Positions 1 to 7,915 of a DNA stretch of 64,000 nucleotides are shown in pieces. Source of the DNA: Leucobacter aridicollis. GTDB taxonomy: Bacteria; Actinomycetota; Actinomycetes; Actinomycetales; Microbacteriaceae. Each line of letters opens with the position of its first letter. Within the stretch, counting starts at the first letter, position 1. The position numbers and the translations under genes were made by a program. The notes under the pieces are model-generated. The model was given only the letters and a program-made list of their open reading frames with translations. It was not told the DNA's origin and ran no database searches. The DNA is taken from positions 3,286,001 to 3,350,000 of the forward strand of contig NZ_JACCBD010000001.1 in NCBI RefSeq assembly GCF_013409595.1, in the 5' to 3' direction.

Positions 1-817
1 CCGGCTCGCCGCTGACGAACCACGCAACCCCGGCGATGACGAGCGCGACGACGGTGAACGGGAGCGCGTACCTATCGGCCAGGCGAACGGTCTTCGCGCG
101 GCTTCCCTGCGCTTGCTCCACGAGATCGACGATCTGCTGGTACTTGCTGTCTTTCGAGGTCGCGGCCGCGCGCATCGTGATCGCGGTCGAGCCGTTCACG
201 ACGCCGCTCGAGACCCGCTCATCGGCCGCGCGGAGCACTGGGAGGCTCTCACCGGTGAGCGAGGACTCGTCGAACTCCGCCGAGCCGCCGAGCAGGATCG
301 CGTCGACCGGGACGAGCTCGCCCGGTCGCACGAGCAGGTGATCGCCGACATTGATGTCACTGACGGGAACCGTCTCCGTGCGGTCGTCCGCCGCGCCAGC
401 CGCCCCCGCTCCGGCCGCGACCGGCGCGGTGAGGAGCCGGGTGGCCTGCTGTGGCGCACGCTTGAGCAGGGCCGTGAGCTCCTGCTTGGAGCGGTTCTCC
501 GCGTAGTCCTCGAGTGCTTCGCCGCCGGTGATCATCAGCACGACGATGAGCGCCGCCCACGGCTCGCCGACGCTCACCGCGGCAACGATCGCGATGATGG
601 CGAGGATGTCGAGGCCGGCGTGCCCGCGGAGCAGCTGCCGCACCATCTCCACCGCCTGCCACGCGGCAATGCAGAGCGCGTACCCGCCAACGAGCCACGG
701 CGCGAGGCCGCGCGCCGGCGTTGCCAGCAGCGCGAGTCCAATGGCACCGACGATGAGGGTCAGTACGACGGCCGGGTAGGCCTTCGCCCCGCGCACGATA
801 AGGTTCATAGCCCTCAT
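1..817 (-). CDS. Heavy-metal P-type ATPase, N-terminal part (truncated by window edge)
   Basis: Reading leftward, the protein opens with two hydrophobic pairs (roughly residues 10-45 and 65-95). A cytoplasmic actuator domain follows with the motif SLTGESLPV, the TGES dephosphorylation loop of P-type ATPases, and then a further membrane segment near position 1. No CxxC metal-binding domain precedes the membrane region. The phosphorylation (DKTG) and ATP-binding parts lie outside the window. The P1B (metal efflux) class is inferred from the short N-terminus and the spacing of the membrane helices. Two in-frame ATGs (817 and 808) are both possible starts; 817 has GGGAG about 8 nt upstream. Substrate metal cannot be told from this part. 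Confidence 0.85.
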   Translation of the reverse strand, partial: MRAMNLIVRGAKAYPAVVLTLIVGAIGLALLATPARGLAPWLVGGYALCIAAWQAVEMVRQLLRGHAGLDILAIIAIVAAVSVGEPWAALIVVLMITGGEALEDYAENRSKQELTALLKRAPQQATRLLTAPVAAGAGAAGAADDRTETVPVSDINVGDHLLVRPGELVPVDAILLGGSAEFDESSLTGESLPVLRAADERVSSGVVNGSTAITMRAAATSKDSKYQQIVDLVEQAQGSRAKTVRLADRYALPFTVVALVIAGVAWFVSGEP

Positions 818-887
818 CCTGCTACTCCCAAGCGTATCCGGGCAACATCAGGGGGCGAAGTGTTCGCCCCCACGGCGATCCTGATCT

Positions 888-911
888 AGGGCGGCGCGCC
901 CGCGCCGCCCT
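888..911 (-). terminator. GC-rich hairpin overlapping the lldD stop codon
   Basis: An 11-bp perfect inverted repeat (AGGGCGGCGCG and its complement) with a 2-nt loop overlaps the TAG stop of the lactate dehydrogenase gene. On the minus strand it follows the end of the long leftward operon. No clear U-tract follows, so it could be a terminator or a 3' stabilising stem. Confidence 0.5.
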
Positions 912-2145
912 ACTTGCCGCGCGGGATGAGGCGCTGCAGCTGAGTGACGTGCGCCGGGGTGAGCTCGTCGAGCGTCTTCACCTCGAGCAGCTTCATCGTG
1001 CGCACGATCTGGTCGGAGAGGATCGCAATCATGCGATCGACGCCCTCGCGGCCGCCAGCCATGAGACCGTACAGATACGCTCGCCCGACGAGCGTGAACT
1101 TCGCGCCCATCGCGATCGAGGCGACGATGTCGGCGCCGTTCATGATGCCGGTGTCGATCGCGATCTCGGTGTGGTGCCCGACCTCGCGCGCGACCTCCGG
1201 CAGCAGGTGGAACGGGATCGGCGCGCGGTCGAGCTGACGCCCGCCGTGGTTCGACAGGATGATGCCGTCGACGCCAAGATCAACGAGTTTCTTCGAGTCC
1301 TCGAGGTTCTGCACGCCCTTCACGACGAGTTTGCCGGGCCACATCGAACGGATCACGTCGAGGTCCTCGAACGAGATCGACGGGTCCATCGCTGAGTCGA
1401 GCAGCTCGCCGACGGTTCCGCCCGTGGAGGAGAGCGAGGCGAACTCAAGCTTCTGTGTCGTGAGGAAGTCCCACCACCACCAGGGGCGCGGGATCGCGTT
1501 CGCAATCGTGCCGAGCGAGAGCTGCGGGGGGATCGAGAAGCCGTTGCGGGCGTCGCGCAGCCGCGCGCCGGCAACGGGCGTATCGACGGTGAACATCAGC
1601 GTGTCGAACCCGGCGGCCGCCGCGCGCTCGACGAGGCCGTAGGAGATCTCGCGCTGCCGCATGACGTACAGCTGGAACCAGTTGCGTCCGTTCGGGTTCG
1701 TCGCCTTCACGTCCTCGATCGAGGTGGTGCCGAGCGTCGACAGCGTGAACGGGATCCCGGCCGCGGCGGCTGCGCCGGCCCCGGCGATCTCGCCCTCGGT
1801 CTGCATGAGCCTCGTGAACCCCGTCGGCGCGATCCCGAACGGCATTGCGGACTCGCCGCCGAAGATCTGCGCGCGAGTGTCGACCATCGAGACATCCCGC
1901 AGGATCGACGGATGGAACTCGATGTCCTCAAAGGCCTGACGCGCACGGCTCAGCGAAAGCTCGCCCTCGGCGGAGCCGTCGGTGTAGTCGAACGCGGCCT
2001 TTGGGGTGCGGCGCTTCGCGATGCGCTGCAGATCATAGATCGTCAGCGCGCCGTCGAGGCGGCGCTTCTTGCCGTTGAGCTCAGGCTTCTTGAACTTCAT
2101 GAGATCGAGGATCTCGGTGGGGCGAGGGAACTGTCGCTGGACCAC
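910..2145 (-). CDS. lldD: FMN-dependent L-lactate / alpha-hydroxyacid dehydrogenase
   Basis: A 411-residue protein of the FMN alpha-hydroxyacid dehydrogenase family (TIM barrel), which oxidises L-lactate or related 2-hydroxyacids to the 2-keto acid. The active-site signature SNHGGRQLD, with the catalytic His near residue 300, is intact; so are the flavin-contacting APTGF (about 106-110), QLY (158-160), TVDTP (186-190) and VVKGV (274-278) segments. Length is typical. It is the last gene of the leftward unit, 36 bp after L-fuconate dehydratase copy 1. L-lactate is an end product of the non-phosphorylative fucose route, so a role in feeding that lactate into pyruvate is the simplest reading. Glycolate or mandelate activity cannot be excluded. 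Confidence 0.88.
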   Translation of the reverse strand: MVQRQFPRPTEILDLMKFKKPELNGKKRRLDGALTIYDLQRIAKRRTPKAAFDYTDGSAEGELSLSRARQAFEDIEFHPSILRDVSMVDTRAQIFGGESAMPFGIAPTGFTRLMQTEGEIAGAGAAAAAGIPFTLSTLGTTSIEDVKATNPNGRNWFQLYVMRQREISYGLVERAAAAGFDTLMFTVDTPVAGARLRDARNGFSIPPQLSLGTIANAIPRPWWWWDFLTTQKLEFASLSSTGGTVGELLDSAMDPSISFEDLDVIRSMWPGKLVVKGVQNLEDSKKLVDLGVDGIILSNHGGRQLDRAPIPFHLLPEVAREVGHHTEIAIDTGIMNGADIVASIAMGAKFTLVGRAYLYGLMAGGREGVDRMIAILSDQIVRTMKLLEVKTLDELTPAHVTQLQRLIPRGK

Positions 2146-2175
2146 GTGACGCCGCCTTTCTACTGTCGAAATGAA

Positions 2176-3495
2176 TTGGGGTTAGATGCGGCCGGCAGCC
2201 CGCAACTCCACCCACCCAGCACCATCAGGGAACACCCACCGATCACGCGACTGCGCAACCATCTCAGCACCCGTCCCCGGCAACACCGGAGCAACATAAC
2301 TCCCGTTCACCACCCGCGCCGGCTCAACAAAATGCTCATGCAGATGATCCACAAACTCAACCCGCTTCCACCCAATCTCCCCCGTGAGCGCCGCATAGTC
2401 AAAGAACGAATAATGCTGCACCAACTCACACAGCCCCACACCACCAGCATGCGGACACACCGGCACACCAAACTTCTTCGCCATCACCAGAATCGCGAGA
2501 TTCTCATTCACGCCAGCAACCCGCGTCGAATCCAACTGCAACACGTCAAGCGACCCAGCCTGCAACATCTGCTTAAAGATGATCCGGTTCATCACCGCCT
2601 CACCCGTCGCCACCTTGATCGGCGCCACACCCCGACGAATATCGGCATGCCCCAACACGTCATCAGTGCTCGTGGGCTCCTCAATCCAGAACGGATCAAA
2701 CTCGGCAAGCGCGTTCGTCCACGCGATCGCCTCATCGACCTCCCACCGCTGATTCGCATCAATCGAGATCCGAATCTCTGGCCCCACGGCCTCACGCGCG
2801 AGCCGCATCCGCCGCACGTCGTCCTCCAGGCTCGTCCCAACCTTCAACTTGATCATGTCGTACCCGGCAGCAACGGCCTCCTTCGACAACCGCACAAGCT
2901 TCTCGTCGGAATACCCGAGCCAGCCAGGCGTCGTCGTGTACGCGGGATGCCCATTCGCGGCAAGCTCCGCCAACCGCTCAGCCTTCCCGACCTCACCCGC
3001 ACGCAGAATCTCGAGCGCCTCCTCGGGCGTCAACGCGTTCTGAATGTGCGTGAAATCGATCGCCGAAACAATCTCCTCGGGACTCATCTCCGCAAGCAGC
3101 CGCCACAACGGCTTCCCCTCACGCCTCGCCCGCACATCCCACAACGTGTTGATCACCGCGCCAGCAGCCATCTGCGAGACGCCCTTCTCCGGGCCAAGCC
3201 ACCGCAACTGCGAGTCATGCACGAGCCGCTTCGCCGCGGCCCCCAAATCACTCACCAGGTCATCAAGCTCAAGCCCCACAAGCCGGGCCCCGTAACTCTC
3301 AATCGCTTTCGCAACAATCTCGTTGCCACGACCGGCAGTAAACACGAGACCGTACCCGCGCTCACCATTGTCTGCCTCAAGCACCGCATACGCGGCCGAA
3401 TAATCAGGATCAACATTGACCGCGTCGGAGCCATCAAGCTCAAGCGAAGTAGGAAAGCGCACGTCGTAGCTACGCACCGAAGTAATAACAGGCAT
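2176..3495. repeat. 1.32-kb direct repeat, copy 1 (L-fuconate dehydratase gene)
   Basis: This 1320-bp block is repeated in the same orientation at 19630-20949. Only three base differences are apparent (2644/20098, 3258/20712, 3259/20713). The match starts 6 bp beyond the stop codon and ends at the ATG, with unrelated sequence on both sides. No transposase, terminal inverted repeat or target duplication is visible. Confidence 0.95.
2182..3495 (-). CDS. fucD: L-fuconate dehydratase (enolase superfamily), copy 1
   Basis: A 437-residue enolase-superfamily enzyme predicted to dehydrate L-fuconate to 2-keto-3-deoxy-L-fuconate. The active-site set expected for FucD is present: K216 and K218 in KLKVG, D246 and N248 in DANQRW, E272 in WIEEP, E299 in ATGEA and H349 in PHAGG. 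Each lies about two residues before the position known in Xanthomonas FucD. The second copy at 19636-20949 differs by one residue (Asp79 here, Glu79 there). Codons end mostly in G or T, unlike the C/G-ended codons of neighbours, which suggests acquisition from another lineage. The genes before it (crotonase, 69 bp upstream) and after it (lldD) lie on the same strand, but tandem operator-like repeats in front of it could give it its own promoter. Confidence 0.93.
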   Translation of the reverse strand: MPVITSVRSYDVRFPTSLELDGSDAVNVDPDYSAAYAVLEADNGERGYGLVFTAGRGNEIVAKAIESYGARLVGLELDDLVSDLGAAAKRLVHDSQLRWLGPEKGVSQMAAGAVINTLWDVRARREGKPLWRLLAEMSPEEIVSAIDFTHIQNALTPEEALEILRAGEVGKAERLAELAANGHPAYTTTPGWLGYSDEKLVRLSKEAVAAGYDMIKLKVGTSLEDDVRRMRLAREAVGPEIRISIDANQRWEVDEAIAWTNALAEFDPFWIEEPTSTDDVLGHADIRRGVAPIKVATGEAVMNRIIFKQMLQAGSLDVLQLDSTRVAGVNENLAILVMAKKFGVPVCPHAGGVGLCELVQHYSFFDYAALTGEIGWKRVEFVDHLHEHFVEPARVVNGSYVAPVLPGTGAEMVAQSRDRWVFPDGAGWVELRAAGRI

Positions 3496-3501
3496 GTTCA
3501 G

Positions 3502-3533
3502 AATCCTATACGACCTAGCAATTTCCTACACGA
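3502..3533 (-). promoter_or_regulatory. Tandem operator-like repeats upstream of fucD copy 1
   Basis: Two 10-mers, TCCTATACGA (3504-3513) and TCCTACACGA (3524-3533), are spaced exactly 20 bp, about two helical turns, immediately upstream of the dehydratase start. The 9-mer AATCCTATA at 3502-3510 recurs in reverse complement at 24979-24987, in front of the Ldh gene and next to a GntR gene. A shared GntR/FCD operator is inferred. Confidence 0.4.
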
Positions 3534-3564
3534 TTAGTTTCCAGACGATACGCCAGTGCTGAAG

Positions 3565-4371
3565 CTAGCGCCGCGCGAACACCCCGGGCCGCTTCTCAGC
3601 GAACGCCCGCCGCCCCTCGGCAGCGTCTTCGGTGGCAAAGGTGACAGTCTGCAGCTCGCGCTCGAAACGCACGGCCTCTTCCTGCGGCATGTTCGCCGCT
3701 GCGCGCAGGTTCGCCTTCGCCGTCTCCGCAGCAATTGGGGGGCGCGAAGCAATCGTGGCAGCGAGTTCCCTAGCGCGCACCAGTAGCTGACCGGCCGGCA
3801 GAACCTCGGTCACGAGCCCCCAGGCAAGGGCGCGCTCCGCGTCGATGCCATCGCCAGTGAGCAGCATTGTCGCTGCGTTGGACTGCCCGATCGAGGCCGC
3901 CAGGAAGGCGCTCATTCCGCCACCGCCAATCCAGCCGAGCTTGATCTCGGGCGCGGCAAAGCTCGCCGCCTCCGAAGCGAGTCGGATGTCGCACGACAGT
4001 GCTGTCTCGAGCCCGCCGCCCAGGGCGTAGCCATTCACCGCGGCAATGATGGGCTTGCGGCACTCGCGCAGGGCGTCACAGTAATCCCGCCGGTTACGGA
4101 AGCTCCATGGTGTCGCATAGGTGTCCAGGGTGCGGATGTCGCTTCCGGCGCTGAACGCGCGTTCGCCAGCGCCCGTCAGAACAATCGCGCGAACGTCATC
4201 ATCGTCGTTGAGTGCGAAGATGACCCGTTCAAGTTCGGCGCTCATCTCCGGGGTGACGGCGTTCAGCTTCTCCGGCCGGTCGAGGGTGATCGTCGCGACG
4301 TGGCCGTCGAGCTCAAGGCGGATCCGCCCGTCGGGCTGCTCGGCGCCCGGGGCGGGTGTGGAAGAAGTCAT
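3565..4371 (-). CDS. Enoyl-CoA hydratase/isomerase (crotonase) family protein
   Basis: A 268-residue crotonase-fold protein. The oxyanion-hole stretch GAGERAFSAGSD is present. Both glutamates used by enoyl-CoA hydratases can be placed, one in GGGLETALSCDI and one in APEIKLG, so a hydratase rather than only an isomerase is plausible. The start is taken at the ATG at 4371 (MTSSTPAPG), preceded by AAGGA; an upstream extension to 4566 would run into the preceding gene and looks unlike the family. It lies 25 bp after the solute-binding-like gene and follows a CaiB CoA-transferase, so it probably acts on the CoA thioester that CaiB makes. The substrate is unknown. Confidence 0.85.
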   Translation of the reverse strand: MTSSTPAPGAEQPDGRIRLELDGHVATITLDRPEKLNAVTPEMSAELERVIFALNDDDDVRAIVLTGAGERAFSAGSDIRTLDTYATPWSFRNRRDYCDALRECRKPIIAAVNGYALGGGLETALSCDIRLASEAASFAAPEIKLGWIGGGGMSAFLAASIGQSNAATMLLTGDGIDAERALAWGLVTEVLPAGQLLVRARELAATIASRPPIAAETAKANLRAAANMPQEEAVRFERELQTVTFATEDAAEGRRAFAEKRPGVFARR

Positions 4372-4396
4372 CACTGGGTCCTTACTCTGTGTGGGT

Positions 4397-5518
4397 CTAA
4401 CGATGCGCAGGCATTTTGGCGCCCGCGAGGGTGTGCGCGTACTCGCGCTGCACAACGCGCCACGCTCCGGAGGCATCTGAAGCTGCAATGCGGTCACGCA
4501 GGAGCCGCGACGCCGATGCCTGAAACGCGGTGAAGCCGGGCAGCCGCGGGCGCACCCAGGCCTCATTGATGGTGCGCCGGGTCGCTGCGTAGAACTCGCC
4601 CGCCAGTCGGTTGACCTCCGGGTTTGCCCAGGCGGCCCCGCTCGAGGGCTGCCCCGCGTGCTCGGAGATCACGGTGGCCTGGGTCAACGGGTGCATGAGC
4701 CAGGTGAGCATGTCGACAAGCCGCGCGTCGGGCTGAGTACGCGTGGAAATGGCGAGCCCGGTGCCGCCGATGACGGATCCTGTTCGCCCGGCGGGACCCA
4801 CCGGAGCGTTCGCGAACGCGAGCGCTCCGGGCCCTGAAGCGTAATTCACGTACCCGTAGACGAGTGGCACGTACGCAATGTCGCGCTCGTCGCGCATCCG
4901 TTCGAGGAGCCCAATCGGGTTCAGATCCACCGCGCCCGCGGGAGCGGTGCGGGCGAGCTCAATCAGGATCCGTGCCGCTTCACTCCCCACCGCCTCTGAC
5001 ACGAGCAGCTCGGAGCCGTCTACCGCAGGGTCCTCGCCGAGCGCGACACAGATCGACAGGTAGCTCAGGAGCGCGTGCGGGCCGCCGAGGTTCGGCGCAA
5101 CCGGCACACGCTGCGCGAGCTGCAGCACGTCCTCCCATCGCACGGGGGCCTCGGCGACTCGCTCGGGGAGCCGGGCGGACACTTGGGACGCTGCGTCCAG
5201 TGGCAGCGCCCAGGTGCGCCCGCCGACCTCGTAGGAGCGGAGGCTCGGACCCACGGCGTCAGCGGCGATTCGCCTGAGTGCGTCCTCGCCGAGCCAGGCC
5301 TCGACAGGAATCAAAGCCCCGGCGGCGAGTGCGTCTCCAAGGTGTGGGTGATCAAGCACGAGCACGTCATACTGCTCGGCGAGCTCCTCAATCGGGCTCG
5401 CCTCGAACCCCTCGAGCGAGTGCACCTCCCATTCGATGAGTCCCGGCGCCGCGAGCGCGGTCCGCTCAAGCGCCTGACGCCCGCGCGGGTGATCCCAGGT
5501 CAGCCCGCGGTAGGTCAC
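4397..5518 (-). CDS. Solute-binding-protein-like protein without signal peptide
   Basis: A 373-residue protein resembling type-2 periplasmic substrate-binding proteins of sugar ABC importers: an N-terminal RGLTWDHPRG, a YDVLVLDHPHLGDAL segment and a VGGRTWALPLDAASQ hinge-like segment. It has no signal peptide and no lipobox, so it should stay in the cytoplasm. The GTG start overlaps the stop of the CaiB gene (GTGA), with GGTGAGGC in front, so translation is coupled. No permease or ATPase gene of an ABC system adjoins it. A cytoplasmic ligand-sensing, substrate-buffering or unrecognised catalytic role is possible; the family resemblance is judged by eye. Its place between a CoA-transferase and a crotonase is the main clue. 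Confidence 0.65.
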   Translation of the reverse strand: MTYRGLTWDHPRGRQALERTALAAPGLIEWEVHSLEGFEASPIEELAEQYDVLVLDHPHLGDALAAGALIPVEAWLGEDALRRIAADAVGPSLRSYEVGGRTWALPLDAASQVSARLPERVAEAPVRWEDVLQLAQRVPVAPNLGGPHALLSYLSICVALGEDPAVDGSELLVSEAVGSEAARILIELARTAPAGAVDLNPIGLLERMRDERDIAYVPLVYGYVNYASGPGALAFANAPVGPAGRTGSVIGGTGLAISTRTQPDARLVDMLTWLMHPLTQATVISEHAGQPSSGAAWANPEVNRLAGEFYAATRRTINEAWVRPRLPGFTAFQASASRLLRDRIAASDASGAWRVVQREYAHTLAGAKMPAHR

Positions 5519-6774
5519 GCCTCACCGCCGCGACGGTACGGAGCGGACGGCCGCGCCGCACTGGGCTCAAGCACAGTTTCCGCGACAGCGCCGTCCGCAA
5601 TGAGCGCGTCGATCCTGTCGGCTGCGAGTCCGGCCTCGAGCAGGATCTCGCGCGAGTGCTCTCCGACAAGCGGCGCTCCTCGCGTAATCCGCGGCGGCGT
5701 GCGGTTGAAGCGGTACGGAAAGCCGGGGGTACGGACGGTGCCCTCGGTGGGGTGCTCGTACTCGACGAAGGTGCCGTTGTGGGCGACCTGCGGGTCGTTG
5801 ACCAGCTCCTCATAGCCGTAGACGGGGCCCACCCAGATGCCCGCGGCGCCGAGCTTTTCGAGCCAGTGGGCGGTCGTCTCCCGGATCAGTCGATCTTGCA
5901 CGCCACGGTACAGCTCATCGCGCTTGCTCCATCCCTCAACCTCGCCCGTCCAGCCCACGAACCCGGTTTCTCCGATGAGCTCGCCGAGCGTCTCGGGCTC
6001 GGCGAACGCGAGCGCAATGAATCCGTCCGCTGTCGCAAAGATGCCGTAGGGCGCGCGAATATAGCTGTGCGCGTGGGGCTCCGCCGAGCGCGCCTGCGCC
6101 ACTCCGCCGACCGTGTGCACCGACAGCTCTTGCATCTGCAGCGTCGTCACTGCGTCGAGCATGTTCACCGTGACAAGCTGCCCCTCCCCTGTTCGCTCAC
6201 GGTGCAGAAGTGCAGCGAGCACACCTTCGAAGGCGGTCGACGCGGTGATCGCGTCGGCGAGGAATTGGCCGGCGGGAGTCGGCGGCTCGCCCTCGCGACC
6301 GGCGGACAGCAGCGCGCCGCTCATCGCCTGCAGCAACAAGTCCTGGCCAGGCCGGTCGCGGTACGGGCCATCCTCGCCGTAGCCTGAAATCGACACGTAG
6401 ACGATGTTCGGGTTAACCGCGCGAAGTGACTCATAGTCCACTCCGAGCCGCGCAGCGACTCCCGGCCGGTAATTCTGCAGGAACACATCAGCTTCGGCCA
6501 CAAGCGCGAGTAGCGCGTCTCGTCCGTCGTCGGCCTTGAGGTCGAGCGCCACCGATCGCTTGTTGCGATTCAGCGAGAGAAACGAGACGTTGATCTTGTT
6601 TCCGGGTGCGCCCCCGGCCGCGGTGTGGCGCTGCCACTCACCCCTCGTCGGTTCGACCTTGATGACGTCGGCGCCGAGATCGCCGAGCCGCTGAGCAGCG
6701 AATGGGCCGGCCATGGCGATCGAACAGTCGAGCACACGGTAGCCAGCAAGGACCGCTGGCGCGGGGGTGGTCAT
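5515..6774 (-). CDS. CaiB/BaiF family (class III) CoA-transferase
   Basis: A 419-residue family III CoA-transferase, transferring CoA between an acyl-CoA and a carboxylic acid. Family hallmarks: the N-terminal YRVLDCSIAMAGPFAAQRL segment, GADVIKVEP (about 34-42), the SLNRNKRSVALDLK stretch (about 67-80), and an Asp near 174 in GQFLADAITAS that fits the catalytic aspartate. Length is normal. Its stop overlaps the next gene by 4 bp, and it lies 52 bp after the Gfo/Idh gene. Typical members activate carnitine, oxalate, formate, succinate or bile acids; here it more likely activates a sugar-derived acid made by the upstream enolase-superfamily and Gfo/Idh enzymes, which is inference. Confidence 0.88.
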   Translation of the reverse strand: MTTPAPAVLAGYRVLDCSIAMAGPFAAQRLGDLGADVIKVEPTRGEWQRHTAAGGAPGNKINVSFLSLNRNKRSVALDLKADDGRDALLALVAEADVFLQNYRPGVAARLGVDYESLRAVNPNIVYVSISGYGEDGPYRDRPGQDLLLQAMSGALLSAGREGEPPTPAGQFLADAITASTAFEGVLAALLHRERTGEGQLVTVNMLDAVTTLQMQELSVHTVGGVAQARSAEPHAHSYIRAPYGIFATADGFIALAFAEPETLGELIGETGFVGWTGEVEGWSKRDELYRGVQDRLIRETTAHWLEKLGAAGIWVGPVYGYEELVNDPQVAHNGTFVEYEHPTEGTVRTPGFPYRFNRTPPRITRGAPLVGEHSREILLEAGLAADRIDALIADGAVAETVLEPSAARPSAPYRRGGEA

Positions 6775-6826
6775 GGTCAGGTTCCTCCGGAGTTGGTGGG
6801 TGGGTGAGCGCGTCGGCCGTGCGTGG

Positions 6827-7915
6827 CTAGCGGGCCGAGGACGGTGGGATCAGGATCTCGCTTCCGCCGGCGGCGGCGGAGCGGTGCATCGCATCGATGA
6901 GTTCGACAGTGCGGGCGGCAACCCGGGCGTCCGAATGGTTTTCGGTCTCTCGCCCTGTGAGCAGATCAACGAACCTTGCGGGAGGGGCGAGGCATTCATA
7001 CCCGCCCGCGCCAGGCTCAATATCGAGGTCCCAGCGCTGTCCGTCATAGCGGTGCAGCGAAACCCGTTCCCGCTCGGTATCGAGCATGAGCACACCCTCC
7101 GAGCCAAATACGCGAATGTCGACTTGGTAGGGGTCCTCGTCCGGCAGCGTTGCCGCGCCCGAGAGCGCCCCGAGCGCCCCTCCCTCAAAGCCGAGCACCG
7201 CCGCGTTGAACAGGTCGACCGACGCACCCGGGGCGGTCATCTTGGAGATCACGCTCTGTGCCCGCAGATCGGTCAGCCAGAATAGGAGCGCGCTCGAGTG
7301 CGTGACTTGGCCGTGCGCGTAGCCTCCGCCGCGCTCAGGCGACTGCCACGTGCTCGCCTGCGGCCCCGCTGTATTCGAGTCCCACCGAGTCCGAATGTCA
7401 TCGGGGTTCCCCGCGAAGAGCCCACGCGTTGGCGAGGCCATGTGGCAGAGTACGTGCTGTATCTCGCCAAGGTGCCCGGCGTCAACGAGCCGCTTTGCGG
7501 CAATGGTGAATGGTTTGTAGTTCCAGCCGTACGGCACGAGTACGTGTGCGCCAACCTCCTCGCTTCGACGCACCAGCTCCCACGCGCTCTCAGCGTCAAG
7601 GCTGACCGGCTTCTCCACCTGCACATGCAACCCGCGATCGATAGCCCGCAGGGCGTGCTCGATGTGAAGGTCGTGCGGCGTTGTAATCACGACACCGTCG
7701 AGCCCTGCATCAAGTAACTCGTCATAGTCCTCGGTCGCGAAACCGAACCCAAATTCGTCCCGCACCGCACCGAGGTTGGGACCCTGACCGCATACTCCGA
7801 CGAGCTCGACGTCGTCTCGCGCGGCGTAGATCGGGAAGTGGTTGCTTGTCGCCCACCAGCCAGCGCCGATGGCACCGATCCTCGCTTTGCGCCCCGAGGG
7901 CAGTGACGCGCTCAT
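6827..7915 (-). CDS. Gfo/Idh/MocA family NAD(P)-dependent oxidoreductase
   Basis: A 362-residue Gfo/Idh/MocA enzyme. The N-terminal Rossmann loop reads IGAIGAGWWATSNHFP (about 13-28); the EKP motif (VQVEKPVSL, about 98-106), whose Lys is usually catalytic, is present, and the C-terminal half has the mixed sheet expected of the family. Such enzymes oxidise or reduce sugars, inositols or sugar acids. Its ATG overlaps the end of the MBL hydrolase gene by 4 bp, so the two are translationally coupled. It sits in the operon controlled from about 10030, downstream of the mandelate-racemase-like gene. The exact substrate is not evident. Confidence 0.87.
   Translation of the reverse strand: MSASLPSGRKARIGAIGAGWWATSNHFPIYAARDDVELVGVCGQGPNLGAVRDEFGFGFATEDYDELLDAGLDGVVITTPHDLHIEHALRAIDRGLHVQVEKPVSLDAESAWELVRRSEEVGAHVLVPYGWNYKPFTIAAKRLVDAGHLGEIQHVLCHMASPTRGLFAGNPDDIRTRWDSNTAGPQASTWQSPERGGGYAHGQVTHSSALLFWLTDLRAQSVISKMTAPGASVDLFNAAVLGFEGGALGALSGAATLPDEDPYQVDIRVFGSEGVLMLDTERERVSLHRYDGQRWDLDIEPGAGGYECLAPPARFVDLLTGRETENHSDARVAARTVELIDAMHRSAAAGGSEILIPPSSAR

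Noticed and set aside
1912..3537. 541-codon open frame on the plus strand, antisense to fucD copy 1
   Set aside because: It arises from the G/T-ended codons of the dehydratase; the translated protein is low in structure (rich in His, Pro, Arg) and matches no family.
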